Part shown: piece after piece, positions 16,313 to 24,954 of the stretch
Position numbering within the stretch: position 1 is the stretch's first letter
Layout of the letters: every line of letters starts with the position of its first letter
Origin: Rhodothermales bacterium
GTDB lineage: Bacteria > Bacteroidota > Rhodothermia > Rhodothermales > JAHQVL01
Reading direction: 5' to 3'
Assembly (NCBI GenBank): GCA_041391505.1
Contig: JAWKNW010000009.1
Location: 147,378-211,377 of the forward strand
DNA length: 64,000 bases
Translations under genes and position numbers: made by a program
The notes under the pieces: generated by a model
Told to the model about the DNA's origin: nothing
What the model saw: the letters and a program-made list of their open reading frames with translations, nothing else
Database searches by the model: none

Positions 16313-18991
16313 ATGTACAGCCCCGGCCGATCTCTCGCTGCGCTCATTGCCCTGCCGGTATTCCTGGCGGCGCTCGCCACGCCTGTCGACAACGCTACCG
16401 CTCAAACCCAACAGATCGTACAGACCCTCATCGCTCCGGTCGTGATGCCTATCGAAGTGCACGGCGCCTCGGGGCACATCGAAACCGTCAGCGTAACCGT
16501 GGACGATGCCTCCAGCGTCAACAGGCTCTGGATCAAGGCCCACAACCTGTCTTACGACGATAAGGGCAGCGTAAAAGTCAACGACGGCGCGTGGATCGAC
16601 CTCCGCAACGCCAATGTCGATATGGCCGAGCCCGAAATTCATTTCGATGGCATCGGCGGCAGTTACAGCACGATCCGGTTCTCGGTCACGCTGCCCTCGG
16701 GCCTGGTCAAGGCCGGCTCGAACACGATCCAGTTCCGGTTCAACGGCACCGACGGCGTTTCGTCGGGCTGGCGCGTGCTCGCGTTCAACTTCCTGCGCAG
16801 CAGCGGGGCCGAAGTGCTCTCGGCCAGCGCCTTCGTCGAGGACGATCCCTCGACCTGGCAGCCCATCCTCACCAGCGGCGCGGACCTGGCCGCCGGCGCC
16901 GATCTCTGGAAAAATGCCGCCCTGACCGAGCCGATCTCGGGGTCGATCAAGGCGCGCTGCGCCGATTGCCATGCCGAAGACGGACGCGACCTGAAGTATT
17001 TCAACTATTCCAACCAGTCGATTGTCGCGCGCGCCGAGTTTCATGGGCTGACGCAGAAGCAGGGCGAGCAGATCGCCAGCTGGATCCGGTCCCTGCCGTT
17101 TCCCTCGCCCGGGCGCCCGTGGAATCCTCCTTACCAGCCGGGTCCCGGCACCGACGCGAAGCCCGTGGAGGAGTGGTCCGCCGGCGCCGGCCTGGAATGG
17201 GTGATGGAAGACGACCGCGAAACGATCCCCTACCTTTTCCCGAACGGCATCACGAACGCGCGCCTGTCGTCGAAGACGACGCTCAATCTCCGCGAAATCC
17301 CGATTTCGGTCCAGCTGCCCGACTGGAATCACTGGCTTCCCATCGTCCATCCGAAGGACTACTGGAGCACCTTCACGTCGCACGACGCCTGGAAGGAGTA
17401 CGATACGGGCCTCGATGAATTGATGGCCGGCGGGGTGGAAAGTGCGGTGGCCTCGAAGAAGGTCATCGGCTTCTTCGAATCGTGGGACAACTCCGTTTCC
17501 GATTTTCGGCGGAACGAGCCGTGGCCGGCCGGCGCGACGCCCGCCAAACAGGTGCGCGCCCACCTGTCGCTGCACCTCTGGCAGATCGTGAAGGTCTGGG
17601 AGATCATGCAGAAGTATCACCTGGAAGACCGCGCGCCCGACCTGTATCCGGCCGGCGAGAAGTACACGTGGTTCTCCCGCGCCCGCAACATTTTTAACGT
17701 GGCGCCCCACATCAGCCGGGAGGCGCAGGACCCCAACACGTTCACCTACGGCACCGAGAAGCAGGACAAGATCTTCTCCCATCTGTGGTATCACGCCCAG
17801 ATGATCATCAACGCCGGCAACCGCGACCCGCTCGAGCACAGCCCGGTAGACTGGAAGTATCAGTTCGGCCACATCAGCGACTTCTCGAATTTTACCAACG
17901 TCACCTCCGGCACCCGCATGGTGGCCACCTATGCCAAGCTGCTCCAGATGACCGACAACGAGGACGGCATCGGCGGCGAAGGGTGGTACATGCGCCACGT
18001 GCACCCGTACTGGTTCGTCGACGGCCTCGCGGCGGAGCAGGGCATCAACATCACCTGGAGTACGTTCACGACGGAGGAGATCCGGCAGATCTCCGAGAAG
18101 CTCCTCCGCTCCTTCACGGTGAAGAACCTCGAATTCCCGATCAGCGCCTGGGGGCGCGGCGAAGAGAATGACCAGCTGGAGCCGGCGACGTACAAACCGG
18201 AAGGCTGGAACGGCAACGGCAGCATGCTGAAGGATCGCTTCAACTATGCCGACAACTTCTACCGCATCGTGCCCTTCATGTACGAGATGGGCGTGGCGCC
18301 GTCGCTGATCGACTCGCTGGCCCAGTGGGGCAAGTCGGCATGGCCGCTGGGCGATTGGGACTCGCTGTACGAATACGACCCGAACGACGACCATCAGGGC
18401 ACGCCGGTGGTGTCGATCGTCCTGGATGTCAATAACCCCATCGCCCGCGAGCCGGGCGGCGCCGGCAACAAGGCGAAAGTGTTTATCAAACGCACCGGAG
18501 ATCTCGCTACCCGGATTTCGGTCGGATTCCAGCTTTCGGGGACGGCCATCAACGGGACCGACTATGCCCAGCTGGGCACGTCGGTGATCCTGGAGGCCGG
18601 CGTGTCGCAGATAGCCGTCGTCGTCGATCCCGTCAACGACCTGCTCAACGAAGGCGATGAGACCGTGACCATCACGCTCTCGGCCGGCACGGGGTATGAC
18701 CTGGACACCGTGGCGAACAAGTTGACCCTCTCGTTGAAAGACGACGACAATGCGGTCGCCTACTCTAAGGGCGACGTAACGGGGGACGGATCCATCTCCG
18801 CACTCGATGCGGCGCTCGTTTTGCAGCACGTGGCCTCGGTCAGTTCGCTCACGGGCCCGGGACTGGGCGCGGCGGACGTCTCGGGCGATTCGAACGTCTC
18901 GGCCTACGATGCATCGCTCATCCTGCAATATGTGACCGGCCTCTTGCCGTGCTTCCCGGCCAGTGACGGGTGTTCGATTTCCAAGCGATGA
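16313..18991 (+). CDS. Secreted haem-motif protein with Calx-beta and dockerin tail
   Basis: 892 residues. A signal peptide (about 1-30, ending ATAQ) is followed by a beta-rich N-terminal domain with jelly-roll-like features (about 45-170). A single CXXCH haem-attachment motif (CADCH, residues 216-220) lies in a short cytochrome-c-like segment. A long Trp/His-rich helical region (about 260-690) is not recognised. Then come Calx-beta (about 699-812, LNEGDETVTITLSAG) and a dockerin-like pair (about 819-892) with loops DVTGDGSISALD and DVSGDSNVSAYD and a PCFPASDGC tail. If the haem is attached, the protein is a periplasmic or surface c-type cytochrome, possibly an oxidoreductase acting on polysaccharide. 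It is probably cotranscribed with the preceding dockerin protein (41-base gap). Function of the central region is unknown. Confidence 0.78.
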   Translation: MYSPGRSLAALIALPVFLAALATPVDNATAQTQQIVQTLIAPVVMPIEVHGASGHIETVSVTVDDASSVNRLWIKAHNLSYDDKGSVKVNDGAWIDLRNANVDMAEPEIHFDGIGGSYSTIRFSVTLPSGLVKAGSNTIQFRFNGTDGVSSGWRVLAFNFLRSSGAEVLSASAFVEDDPSTWQPILTSGADLAAGADLWKNAALTEPISGSIKARCADCHAEDGRDLKYFNYSNQSIVARAEFHGLTQKQGEQIASWIRSLPFPSPGRPWNPPYQPGPGTDAKPVEEWSAGAGLEWVMEDDRETIPYLFPNGITNARLSSKTTLNLREIPISVQLPDWNHWLPIVHPKDYWSTFTSHDAWKEYDTGLDELMAGGVESAVASKKVIGFFESWDNSVSDFRRNEPWPAGATPAKQVRAHLSLHLWQIVKVWEIMQKYHLEDRAPDLYPAGEKYTWFSRARNIFNVAPHISREAQDPNTFTYGTEKQDKIFSHLWYHAQMIINAGNRDPLEHSPVDWKYQFGHISDFSNFTNVTSGTRMVATYAKLLQMTDNEDGIGGEGWYMRHVHPYWFVDGLAAEQGINITWSTFTTEEIRQISEKLLRSFTVKNLEFPISAWGRGEENDQLEPATYKPEGWNGNGSMLKDRFNYADNFYRIVPFMYEMGVAPSLIDSLAQWGKSAWPLGDWDSLYEYDPNDDHQGTPVVSIVLDVNNPIAREPGGAGNKAKVFIKRTGDLATRISVGFQLSGTAINGTDYAQLGTSVILEAGVSQIAVVVDPVNDLLNEGDETVTITLSAGTGYDLDTVANKLTLSLKDDDNAVAYSKGDVTGDGSISALDAALVLQHVASVSSLTGPGLGAADVSGDSNVSAYDASLILQYVTGLLPCFPASDGCSISKR

Positions 18992-19030
18992 GCCCGGCCC
19001 CGTTCTGAAGCAACGTGACCCTGAAACACG

Positions 19031-19073
19031 AAAAAAGCGGCGTCACCGGGAAGTCCGGAGGCGCCGCTTTTTT
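19031..19073. terminator. Bidirectional intrinsic terminator
   Basis: AAAAAAGCGGCG and CGCCGCTTTTTT form a 12-base stem around a 19-base loop, with T-runs in both directions. It lies between the convergent dockerin gene (ending 18991) and the PIN-domain gene (ending at 19099 on the minus strand) and can serve both. Confidence 0.9.
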
Positions 19074-19098
19074 TTAATGGCGTGTGCCCTGGGTGTCT

Positions 19099-20913
19099 TT
19101 ACTGGATCACCTTGCGAACCAGCAGTTCCAGCTGGCCTCGCTCTTCCTGCGAGCTGCTCGCGACCGTGATTCGGTACGGCATCCGGATCGAGGTCGCCTC
19201 GTCAAACGAGTTGAATACGAGATACAGCGGATTAAACGAGACCGCATGGTTGCGTTCGAGTTCGCGCAGGGAGTAAATGACGTCCCACCCCTTGTTCCAG
19301 CGGATCTCGAGCGGCGAGAGGCTGCGGCTCCGCAGGACGATGTTGGTCGACTGTCTCAACTCGGAAGGCACCGGGACGGAGGGGAGTCGGATGGTGTCGA
19401 ACAGGGCGTCCAGATTCGGTCTCGCCGGCGGCGAAGGCGGCACCGGGCGATCCGGCACATTGTCGTCCGCGAAGATGCGCACGTGGGCCGGGAAGCGGAG
19501 TGTGATGTACAGGCTCTTGAGGATCAGGGGCGCGTCGTTGATCATGCTCAACTCGAGCGTCGCCGTCCTCCGCTGCATGTTGCCATGCTCGGAGGCGTCG
19601 TGCAGGTATTTTTCGATGCCGGCATAATAGGCGTCGAGCGCGGCGTTGTATCGCTTGATGCGCTCGTTCATGCGCTCGAAGAGCGGCATCACGCCCTGGC
19701 CGTTGGCACGCTGCGCCGCGTCGGCCTCTTTCATGTAGGCCAGCTTGGGATATTCCTTGCGGACGCGCGTCAGCTCGTGCGTGATTTCTTCGATCGACGG
19801 ATAAAGCGGGCTGCGAATCAGCGCGGTGGCCCGGTAGGTGCCGTCGTTGAACGCGAGCCGGAGTTCCGGCGCCGAGCGCGTCAGCGACGGGCTGCGCGGC
19901 GACTGGCGATGCGGTACGTCGTCGACGTTCGTGAACGACGAAGGCCCCTCATCTTCGTGGCCGGGCTCCGAGGCCTGTTCTTCGTGGCTGAACATCTCCA
20001 CGTAGGCGGGACGCGCCGGCGGCGGCGTCTCGATCGGTTCCGGCGCAGGGCGGGCGGGCGGTTCGGGCGCAGGGGGCGCCGGCGGTTCGGGCGCCGGCCG
20101 GGGATTCAGAAACTCCGGCGCGGAAGGGAGCCGCACCTGGACAATCGCCTCGGGCAGCGAGCCCGTCGACGACACCGGTAGCGAGTCGGTCTCGTGCCCT
20201 TCGAACGTGGGTGTCTCGACATCGGTTTGCGGCCGGAAGGCGTCCGGCGCCGGCTCGGCCTGACGGGCTACCGGGAGCGGCGGAAGCGAAGGGAGCCGGG
20301 GCTCGGGCAGGCTCGGATACAGCGGCGCGGCCGTCGCCAGGCGGTCGAGCGGGAGGATCCGGTTGATGGCCTCGGGCTGGCCGTGGTTGGCCGTGCGGGT
20401 GGCGATGCCGTCGCCACTGGGCGTGGACGGTGCGGCGAGATCGGTATTTCTGGCGCTGAGGTGCAGATAAGCCGGCAACCGCGAAATGTCGATGCCGGCG
20501 CGCTCGGCCTTGATGATCGTCTCCGGGTCGTCCGACAGGAGCACGACATATTCAAGCGCGTGGTTCTGCTGGTAGTCGATAATGGTCGCGACGAGCTGGT
20601 CGCGCGGGTTGGCCGGGTCGAGCCGTTCCGCCACGAAGTCGATGCGCGGATCCTGCACTGTCTTGAAAACGACGGCCGCGTTGCCCGCACCCTGGCTGAG
20701 CAAGCGAACGAACTGCTCGAACAATGCAGCGGCGCGTTCGGCGTCGGGGTGGGTGCCGACCTGGTTTTTCAGCCGGCTCAGCTCCCGCAGCACGCTCGGT
20801 GCGATCACCACGGTGGCCCGGTCCACGCCATACAACTGTTCCCAATCGAGCGTGTCGAGCGCTTGATAGGCGAGCAGTAAGGCCGTGTCGGGAAACAGGT
20901 TGGCCGTGGTCAT
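19099..20913 (-). CDS. PIN-domain protein with Pro/Glu-rich linker and beta C-terminal domain
   Basis: 604 residues from the ATG at 20913. The frame continues upstream to 21138 but that part looks non-coding, and the PIN fold should begin at TTANLFPDTALLL. The PIN nuclease domain occupies about residues 5-150, with candidate metal-binding acids D9, E44, D105 and D128/D129 (LLSDDPE), so the catalytic set appears intact. Next is a long Pro-rich disordered linker (about 175-340), a helical segment with likely coiled-coil character (about 385-450), and a C-terminal beta-rich domain (about 455-604). The family is normally an RNA endonuclease. There is no adjacent antitoxin-like gene, and the size is far above the 130-150 residues of VapC toxins, so this is not a classic toxin. 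Role unknown. Confidence 0.75.
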   Translation of the reverse strand: MTTANLFPDTALLLAYQALDTLDWEQLYGVDRATVVIAPSVLRELSRLKNQVGTHPDAERAAALFEQFVRLLSQGAGNAAVVFKTVQDPRIDFVAERLDPANPRDQLVATIIDYQQNHALEYVVLLSDDPETIIKAERAGIDISRLPAYLHLSARNTDLAAPSTPSGDGIATRTANHGQPEAINRILPLDRLATAAPLYPSLPEPRLPSLPPLPVARQAEPAPDAFRPQTDVETPTFEGHETDSLPVSSTGSLPEAIVQVRLPSAPEFLNPRPAPEPPAPPAPEPPARPAPEPIETPPPARPAYVEMFSHEEQASEPGHEDEGPSSFTNVDDVPHRQSPRSPSLTRSAPELRLAFNDGTYRATALIRSPLYPSIEEITHELTRVRKEYPKLAYMKEADAAQRANGQGVMPLFERMNERIKRYNAALDAYYAGIEKYLHDASEHGNMQRRTATLELSMINDAPLILKSLYITLRFPAHVRIFADDNVPDRPVPPSPPARPNLDALFDTIRLPSVPVPSELRQSTNIVLRSRSLSPLEIRWNKGWDVIYSLRELERNHAVSFNPLYLVFNSFDEATSIRMPYRITVASSSQEERGQLELLVRKVIQ

Positions 20914-21580
20914 GGTCAGGGCGTCGGCGAGGAGGGGTCTCGTTAGGGCAACTCCCTTTCGGGTGCAGCCGGGTGCCGTGCAAAAATCGAGCCTTGCCAG
21001 CGTGTGGCGCCCTGGTAAGGGGCGCGCATGCCGGCCGATGTCTGTGCGCTCGAGTTCGTGAAGAGGGCGCGCCTCGGGCGGTTCGGACGAGACCACGCGT
21101 GCTGCGAAACGACCAGAAGGCCGATTGAACGCAAACACATCGCGTCGTGGTAATCGGCTACGTCAGAAGACCGGGGCGAGCCTTGAATGGCTTGAGGCGA
21201 CAGAGACGTCGTAATCGATTTTTTTTGCGAACGTAGCGATGCTTTCAACGGTTCCGTCCGGCCCGCAAATGCTACCGGGGTATCAGGGGGATACGGCGGC
21301 CGTGTATGCTTCCGGGTCTCTCTTCGGTACGGCAGGCGGTTGACGCCCGGCTACCCGAATTCCCCACGCGACCGGGCTCTGCTTGAAAACAGGCTGCGTC
21401 TGCAAAATCTTCTGGCCGTGCCGTATCCTGAACCCGTCGGTGTCTGAAAACGCTTCGGACAAAGCCGTATCCTGAACGTGATTCAGGATGCAACGCTGTA
21501 CTGGGAGTTCGTACAACGCCCGGACCTTTTTCAAACCAGGTTCTAGCCCCAGTCTGTCACCTCGCTAATCGCTGTTCGTC
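20914..21580. other. 667-base intergenic region with a partial direct repeat
   Basis: No convincing gene. Both flanking genes start from this region (PIN gene leftward, MOSC gene rightward), so it should hold divergent promoters; a T/A-rich stretch near 21218-21230 is the only obvious AT-rich island. The right half has the imperfect direct repeat described separately. Minus-strand frames of 73-83 codons overlap that repeat and look spurious. Confidence 0.4.
21396..21477. repeat. Two imperfect direct repeats of about 38 bases
   Basis: 21396-21433 and 21439-21477 share GTCTG-AAAA-CTTC-GGC and end in the same 13-base block GCCGTATCCTGAAC minus its first base. A third fragment, ATTCAGGATG at 21481-21490, is the complement of the end block. 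The TATCCTGAAC/TCATCCTGAAC text also appears in the MITE-like copies at 24955 and 28294, so this may be a decayed relative. Confidence 0.4.
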
Positions 21581-22381
21581 ATGCCGCTCCGTGTCACCTC
21601 GCTGCATCGTTATCCCGTAAAATCCGCCGGCGCCGAAACGCTGGCCGAGGCGCGCGTGACCTTCCGGGGCTTCGCGCAGGACCGGCGCTGGATGATCGTG
21701 GACTCGGAGGGGGCGTTCATCACCCAGCGCGAGCAGCCCCGCCTCCTGTATGTCGAGGTGGAAAGCGACGGGGGCGGTGCGATCACGTTTCGGGTGGATG
21801 GAAAGCCCTCTTGCCGCGTCGAGCCGCCGGGCGAAGATACGGCGCGGCGCTCGGTGGTCGTCTGGGATGATCGCGTGGAGGCCGTCGACGCGGGAGAGGA
21901 GGCGGCGCGCTGGTTGTCCGACTACCTCGGCGCGGCGTTCCGGCTGGTCCATATGCCCGACTCGTCGCGCCGCGCGGTCGACCCGCGTTACGGGCAGGCC
22001 GGCGACATCGTCAGCTTTGCCGACGGTTACCCGATCCTGCTGCTGACGGAAGGCTCCCTCGCCGATCTCAACGGGCGGCTCGATCAAGCCATTCCGATGG
22101 CGCGGTTTCGGCCAAATATCGTGGTGGGAGGCGCGGAACCGTACGCCGAGGACGGATGGCGCGAGATTCGGATCGGCGATGTGACGTTGCGCGTGGTGAA
22201 GCCCTGTGCGCGGTGTGTGATGGTGACGCTGGATCCGGTGGCGGGCGTGTTTCAGAAGGAGCCGCTGCGGACCCTCGCCGGCTACCGTCGGGACGGCAAC
22301 AAGGTGCTGTTCGGGCAAAACCTCATCCCGTCGAACGAAGGGCTGATTCGGGCCGGCGATCCCGTCGAAGTCATTCGCTGA
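21581..22381 (+). CDS. MOSC domain-containing protein (YcbX/mARC-like)
   Basis: 266 residues. An N-terminal MOSC_N beta-barrel-like domain (about 1-120, RVTSLHRYPVKSAGAE and WMIVDSEGAFITQRE) is followed by the MOSC domain (about 130-266), with the conserved cysteine in KPCARCVMVTLDP that in this family ligates the molybdenum cofactor. Bacterial relatives reduce N-hydroxylated compounds, taking electrons from a partner. Here the C-terminal 2Fe-2S ferredoxin domain found in E. coli YcbX is absent, as in many shorter homologues. The ATG follows a gap without clear ribosome binding site. A second Mo-cofactor enzyme, MsrP, is encoded about 1.3 kb downstream, but no cofactor-synthesis genes are in view. 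Confidence 0.88.
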   Translation: MPLRVTSLHRYPVKSAGAETLAEARVTFRGFAQDRRWMIVDSEGAFITQREQPRLLYVEVESDGGGAITFRVDGKPSCRVEPPGEDTARRSVVVWDDRVEAVDAGEEAARWLSDYLGAAFRLVHMPDSSRRAVDPRYGQAGDIVSFADGYPILLLTEGSLADLNGRLDQAIPMARFRPNIVVGGAEPYAEDGWREIRIGDVTLRVVKPCARCVMVTLDPVAGVFQKEPLRTLAGYRRDGNKVLFGQNLIPSNEGLIRAGDPVEVIR

Positions 22382-22646
22382 GTGGGGCCCGTCGCGCGAC
22401 CGTCAGCACCCCTGGATCCCTTTTAAGGGGCATTCGTAATGAAGACATGATGCATCGCGCCGGCGCGCGCTGTATCTTTTCATCGCTCTCGTACGCCAGA
22501 CGAGAGCCTGTCAACCCGGGAATGGTCTCATAAACCGAGGATGCTACTTTCAAGCACGCCACGTTTGTACTTGCGATAAACGCGTGTCCATCGAACGGTG
22601 ATCGGCCTGAGTCCGTCACATCCAGAGAAGGGTCGTGGGGTGTGTC

Positions 22647-23147
22647 ATGAGCGGTCACGTGCTTGTCTTGAACCAGGATTACCGGGCGCTCACGATTTGC
22701 AGCGTGCAGCGCGCCGTTGTGCTTGTCCATCTCCAGAAGGCCGAGCTGGTGGAAAGTATGCCCGATCACTTCCTCCGATCGGCAACGCTGCACTTTCCAT
22801 GGCCCAGCATCGTGCGCCTCAAGTATTTCGTTCGGGTGCCGTACAAACGCATCATGCTCTCGCGCAAAAACGTGCTCCGCCGGGATGGGTACCGGTGCCA
22901 GTATTGCGGCAACCGCGAGAGCCTGACCGTCGATCACGTCCTCCCCAAGTCGCGCGGAGGCAAGGATACATGGGAAAACCTTGTCGCCGCCTGCACGCCC
23001 TGCAACAACCGAAAAGGAAACCGCACGCCCGAAGAGGCCCGGCTGGAGCTGCGCCGGCAGCCGTTCCGGCCGAGTCAGGTGATGTTCATCCGTGATTTTA
23101 TCGGGAATGTCGACGATACCTGGAAGCCCTATCTCTTTCTGGCGTAA
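22647..23147 (+). CDS. HNH endonuclease family protein
   Basis: 166 residues from the ATG at 22647, preferred over the in-frame GTG at 22635 because the family begins with a SGHVLVLNQDY-type segment. The C-terminal half carries the HNH signature: CQYC, then the catalytic DH within LTVDHVLPKSRGG, the Asn of WENLVAACTPCNN, and the second CxxC. So the zinc knuckle and active-site His are all present. The N-terminal 70 residues are typical of the stand-alone HNH proteins common in Bacteroidota and Cyanobacteria, whose biological role is unsettled. There is no adjacent methyltransferase or phage gene, so a restriction or homing role is not supported by context. Confidence 0.88.
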   Translation: MSGHVLVLNQDYRALTICSVQRAVVLVHLQKAELVESMPDHFLRSATLHFPWPSIVRLKYFVRVPYKRIMLSRKNVLRRDGYRCQYCGNRESLTVDHVLPKSRGGKDTWENLVAACTPCNNRKGNRTPEEARLELRRQPFRPSQVMFIRDFIGNVDDTWKPYLFLA

Positions 23148-23220
23148 GCTGGTAGCTTACATACGGCATCATTGCCCGGACTTCCGGCACGGTGCCGGCA
23201 AACCAACCTGACGTTCGCCC

Positions 23221-23691
23221 ATGCAGCGCTATATCGCCCGTATCGTTTGGATCGTGCCCCTGGGTCTGTTCTGGCTCGGCATCAACCAGTGGCACGTGGC
23301 CAGGGACCTGCGCGCCACGCTCGAACAGGGGGAAGCCGCCCGCGCCGAGGTGATCGAGTTCATGAAGAACGAGCGTCCGGATATCCCCTTCGGCTATATC
23401 AGCCTGCGGGCGCATCTGGCGGATGGCCGGGAGATCGTGCAGGAAAAGATGGCGCTGCCGTTTACCCTGCTCCCGCAGGTTGAGCATGAACAGGTCCTCG
23501 ACGTCCGCGTCATCCCGGGCGCCGAGCAGCCAATCGTTATCAGCGCGATCGCGCGCACCCAGTGGAAGATCGCGGCCATGCAGTCGGCCGTGTGCTTCGG
23601 GATGATGCTGATGTTCGGCATCGGCATCTTCTTCTGGAATCGCATGCTCACGCGATCCGGCGATCCGGCCACGCGCCTGGCGGTGAATTGA
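23221..23691 (+). CDS. Small membrane protein, DUF3592-like
   Basis: 156 residues. It has two predicted membrane segments, one near the N-terminus (about 8-22, IVWIVPLGLFWLGI) and one near the C-terminus (about 121-139, VCFGMMLMFGIGIFFW). They enclose a soluble loop of about 95 residues containing a beta-rich ISLRAHLADGREIVQ / VLDVRVIPG pattern typical of DUF3592 proteins. Function is unknown for the family. It lies 73 bases after the HNH gene on the same strand and ends 27 bases before the convergent MsrP gene. Confidence 0.7.
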   Translation: MQRYIARIVWIVPLGLFWLGINQWHVARDLRATLEQGEAARAEVIEFMKNERPDIPFGYISLRAHLADGREIVQEKMALPFTLLPQVEHEQVLDVRVIPGAEQPIVISAIARTQWKIAAMQSAVCFGMMLMFGIGIFFWNRMLTRSGDPATRLAVN

Positions 23692-23718
23692 ACGCTCCGG
23701 CGCCGCGCGGCGTGATGA

Positions 23719-24735
23719 TTACTCCCTGGGCTCCTCGGGATACAGATCCCCGACCCATTCGGCGTATCCGTTGAACAGCTGCGTCGGCACGCGACGGTTG
23801 TTCTGGCCGATCATGCGCTCGGTCGCCTGGCTCCAGCGTGGGTGCGGGACGTTCGGGTTTACGTTCGAAAGGAAGCTGTATTCCATAGGCTGGAGGTCGT
23901 TCCAGAACGTTTTGGGCTGGCGATCGACGAACTCGATCTTGATAAAGGCCTTCGGCCCCTTGTAGCCGTATTTCCAGGGCGTGGCCAGACGCCAGGGCGA
24001 GCCGTTCTGCTTGGGCAAGGGCTCGCCGTAGAGGCCGGTCGCCACAAAGGCCAGATCGTTCATGGCTTCGTCCATCCGCAGCCCTTCGTAATAGGGCCAC
24101 GTGTACCACGGCGCGGCGGGGATGCCGGGCATCTCCTTGGCGCGTGCGACGCTCACGAAACGCACGTGGGTGGCTTTGGAGAGCGGCTTGCATCGTTCGA
24201 TCAGCTTCTTGAGCGGAAATCCCGTCCACGGCACCGTCATCGCCCAGGCTTCCACGCAACGGAACCGATACACCCGCTCCTCGAGCGGCATCTCGCCGAT
24301 CAGCTCCGCGATGTCGATCTTGAACTTCTTTTCGACCAGTCCCGTGACTTCCAACTCCATCGGAAAGGGCTTGTAGTCCGCGGTGTCCTGCCAGAGATCC
24401 TTCAGGTCGCCCGAACTCTTGAACTCGTAATAATTGTTGTACGACGAAGCGATGATCCGATCGGTGATCGGGCGTTCCTCCACGGTGAACGCGGCATTGC
24501 GGCCGGCGGGGTAGCCGGTGCGCGGCGCATTGGCCGGGATGGTGTCGAGCGGGCCCCCCTGCACGCCGGCGGTGGCGGTCTCGTTCGCACACGCCGTGAA
24601 ACCGCCCGTCGCCAGCATCGCAATCGAGCCCATGCCGAGCTGCTTGAGGAAGTGCCGGCGGTTGTTGTAGACATCCTGCGGGGTGACGAGGTGCTCGGGA
24701 ATCTGCCAGCCGGGTTTCAGAATAATATTTGCCAT
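23719..24735 (-). CDS. msrP: Protein-methionine-sulfoxide reductase catalytic subunit MsrP
   Basis: 338 residues from the ATG at 24735; an upstream in-frame start at 24804 would only add a non-conserved tail. The N-terminus has a Tat signal (RRHFLKQLG, arginines 26-27), followed by a hydrophobic stretch and cleavage region. The protein has a sulfite-oxidase-type molybdopterin fold, with the molybdenum ligand Cys160 in YRFRCVEAW and the conserved W-P-Y segment after it. In E. coli MsrP repairs oxidised methionine in periplasmic proteins, receiving electrons from the haem membrane protein MsrQ. No msrQ lies beside it here. The length is typical of the family. Confidence 0.93.
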   Translation of the reverse strand: MANIILKPGWQIPEHLVTPQDVYNNRRHFLKQLGMGSIAMLATGGFTACANETATAGVQGGPLDTIPANAPRTGYPAGRNAAFTVEERPITDRIIASSYNNYYEFKSSGDLKDLWQDTADYKPFPMELEVTGLVEKKFKIDIAELIGEMPLEERVYRFRCVEAWAMTVPWTGFPLKKLIERCKPLSKATHVRFVSVARAKEMPGIPAAPWYTWPYYEGLRMDEAMNDLAFVATGLYGEPLPKQNGSPWRLATPWKYGYKGPKAFIKIEFVDRQPKTFWNDLQPMEYSFLSNVNPNVPHPRWSQATERMIGQNNRRVPTQLFNGYAEWVGDLYPEEPRE

Positions 24736-24846
24736 GATGCTCGATGCTTGACGCGAAACGGACGTTGGAATGTTGGTAGGAATGTACGCCCCAGCCGGAG
24801 GCAAGATCTCACGAATCTATAACATCGAACGCCCCGCCAGCAAGAA

Positions 24847-24875
24847 AAACGCCGGCCCGATCGTATCGAGCCGGC
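24847..24875 (-). terminator. Intrinsic terminator on the minus strand
   Basis: GCCGGC arms at 24851-24856 and 24870-24875 enclose a 13-base loop with further pairing. Read on the minus strand the stem is followed by GTTTTTCTTG. It sits downstream of the TonB-lipoprotein operon and upstream of msrP, so it would stop leftward transcription between them. Confidence 0.6.
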
Positions 24876-24882
24876 ATTCGTA

Positions 24883-24928
24883 GAAATACCAACCCGTTCA
24901 TTCGGTCGAATGAACGGGTTGGTATTTC
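24883..24928. repeat. 46-base perfect hairpin (22-base arms)
   Basis: Arms at 24883-24904 and 24907-24928 are perfect complements around a 2-base centre; each arm contains AATACCAACCCGTTCATTCG. It is eight bases from the stem at 24847-24875 and 26 bases from the MITE-like copy at 24955. It could be a second terminator, a cruciform-forming site or a recombination/transposition relic. Confidence 0.7.
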
Positions 24929-24954
24929 AGGTTCGAGGTTCGAAGATCAATGTT

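Noticed and set aside
20914..21138. N-terminal extension of the PIN-domain protein
   Set aside because: The 75 extra residues are basic and unlike a PIN fold; the domain begins right after the ATG at 20913.
21283..21534. Minus-strand frame of 83 codons in the PIN/MOSC intergenic region
   Set aside because: It is built largely from the imperfect direct repeat at 21396-21477 and shows no known domain.
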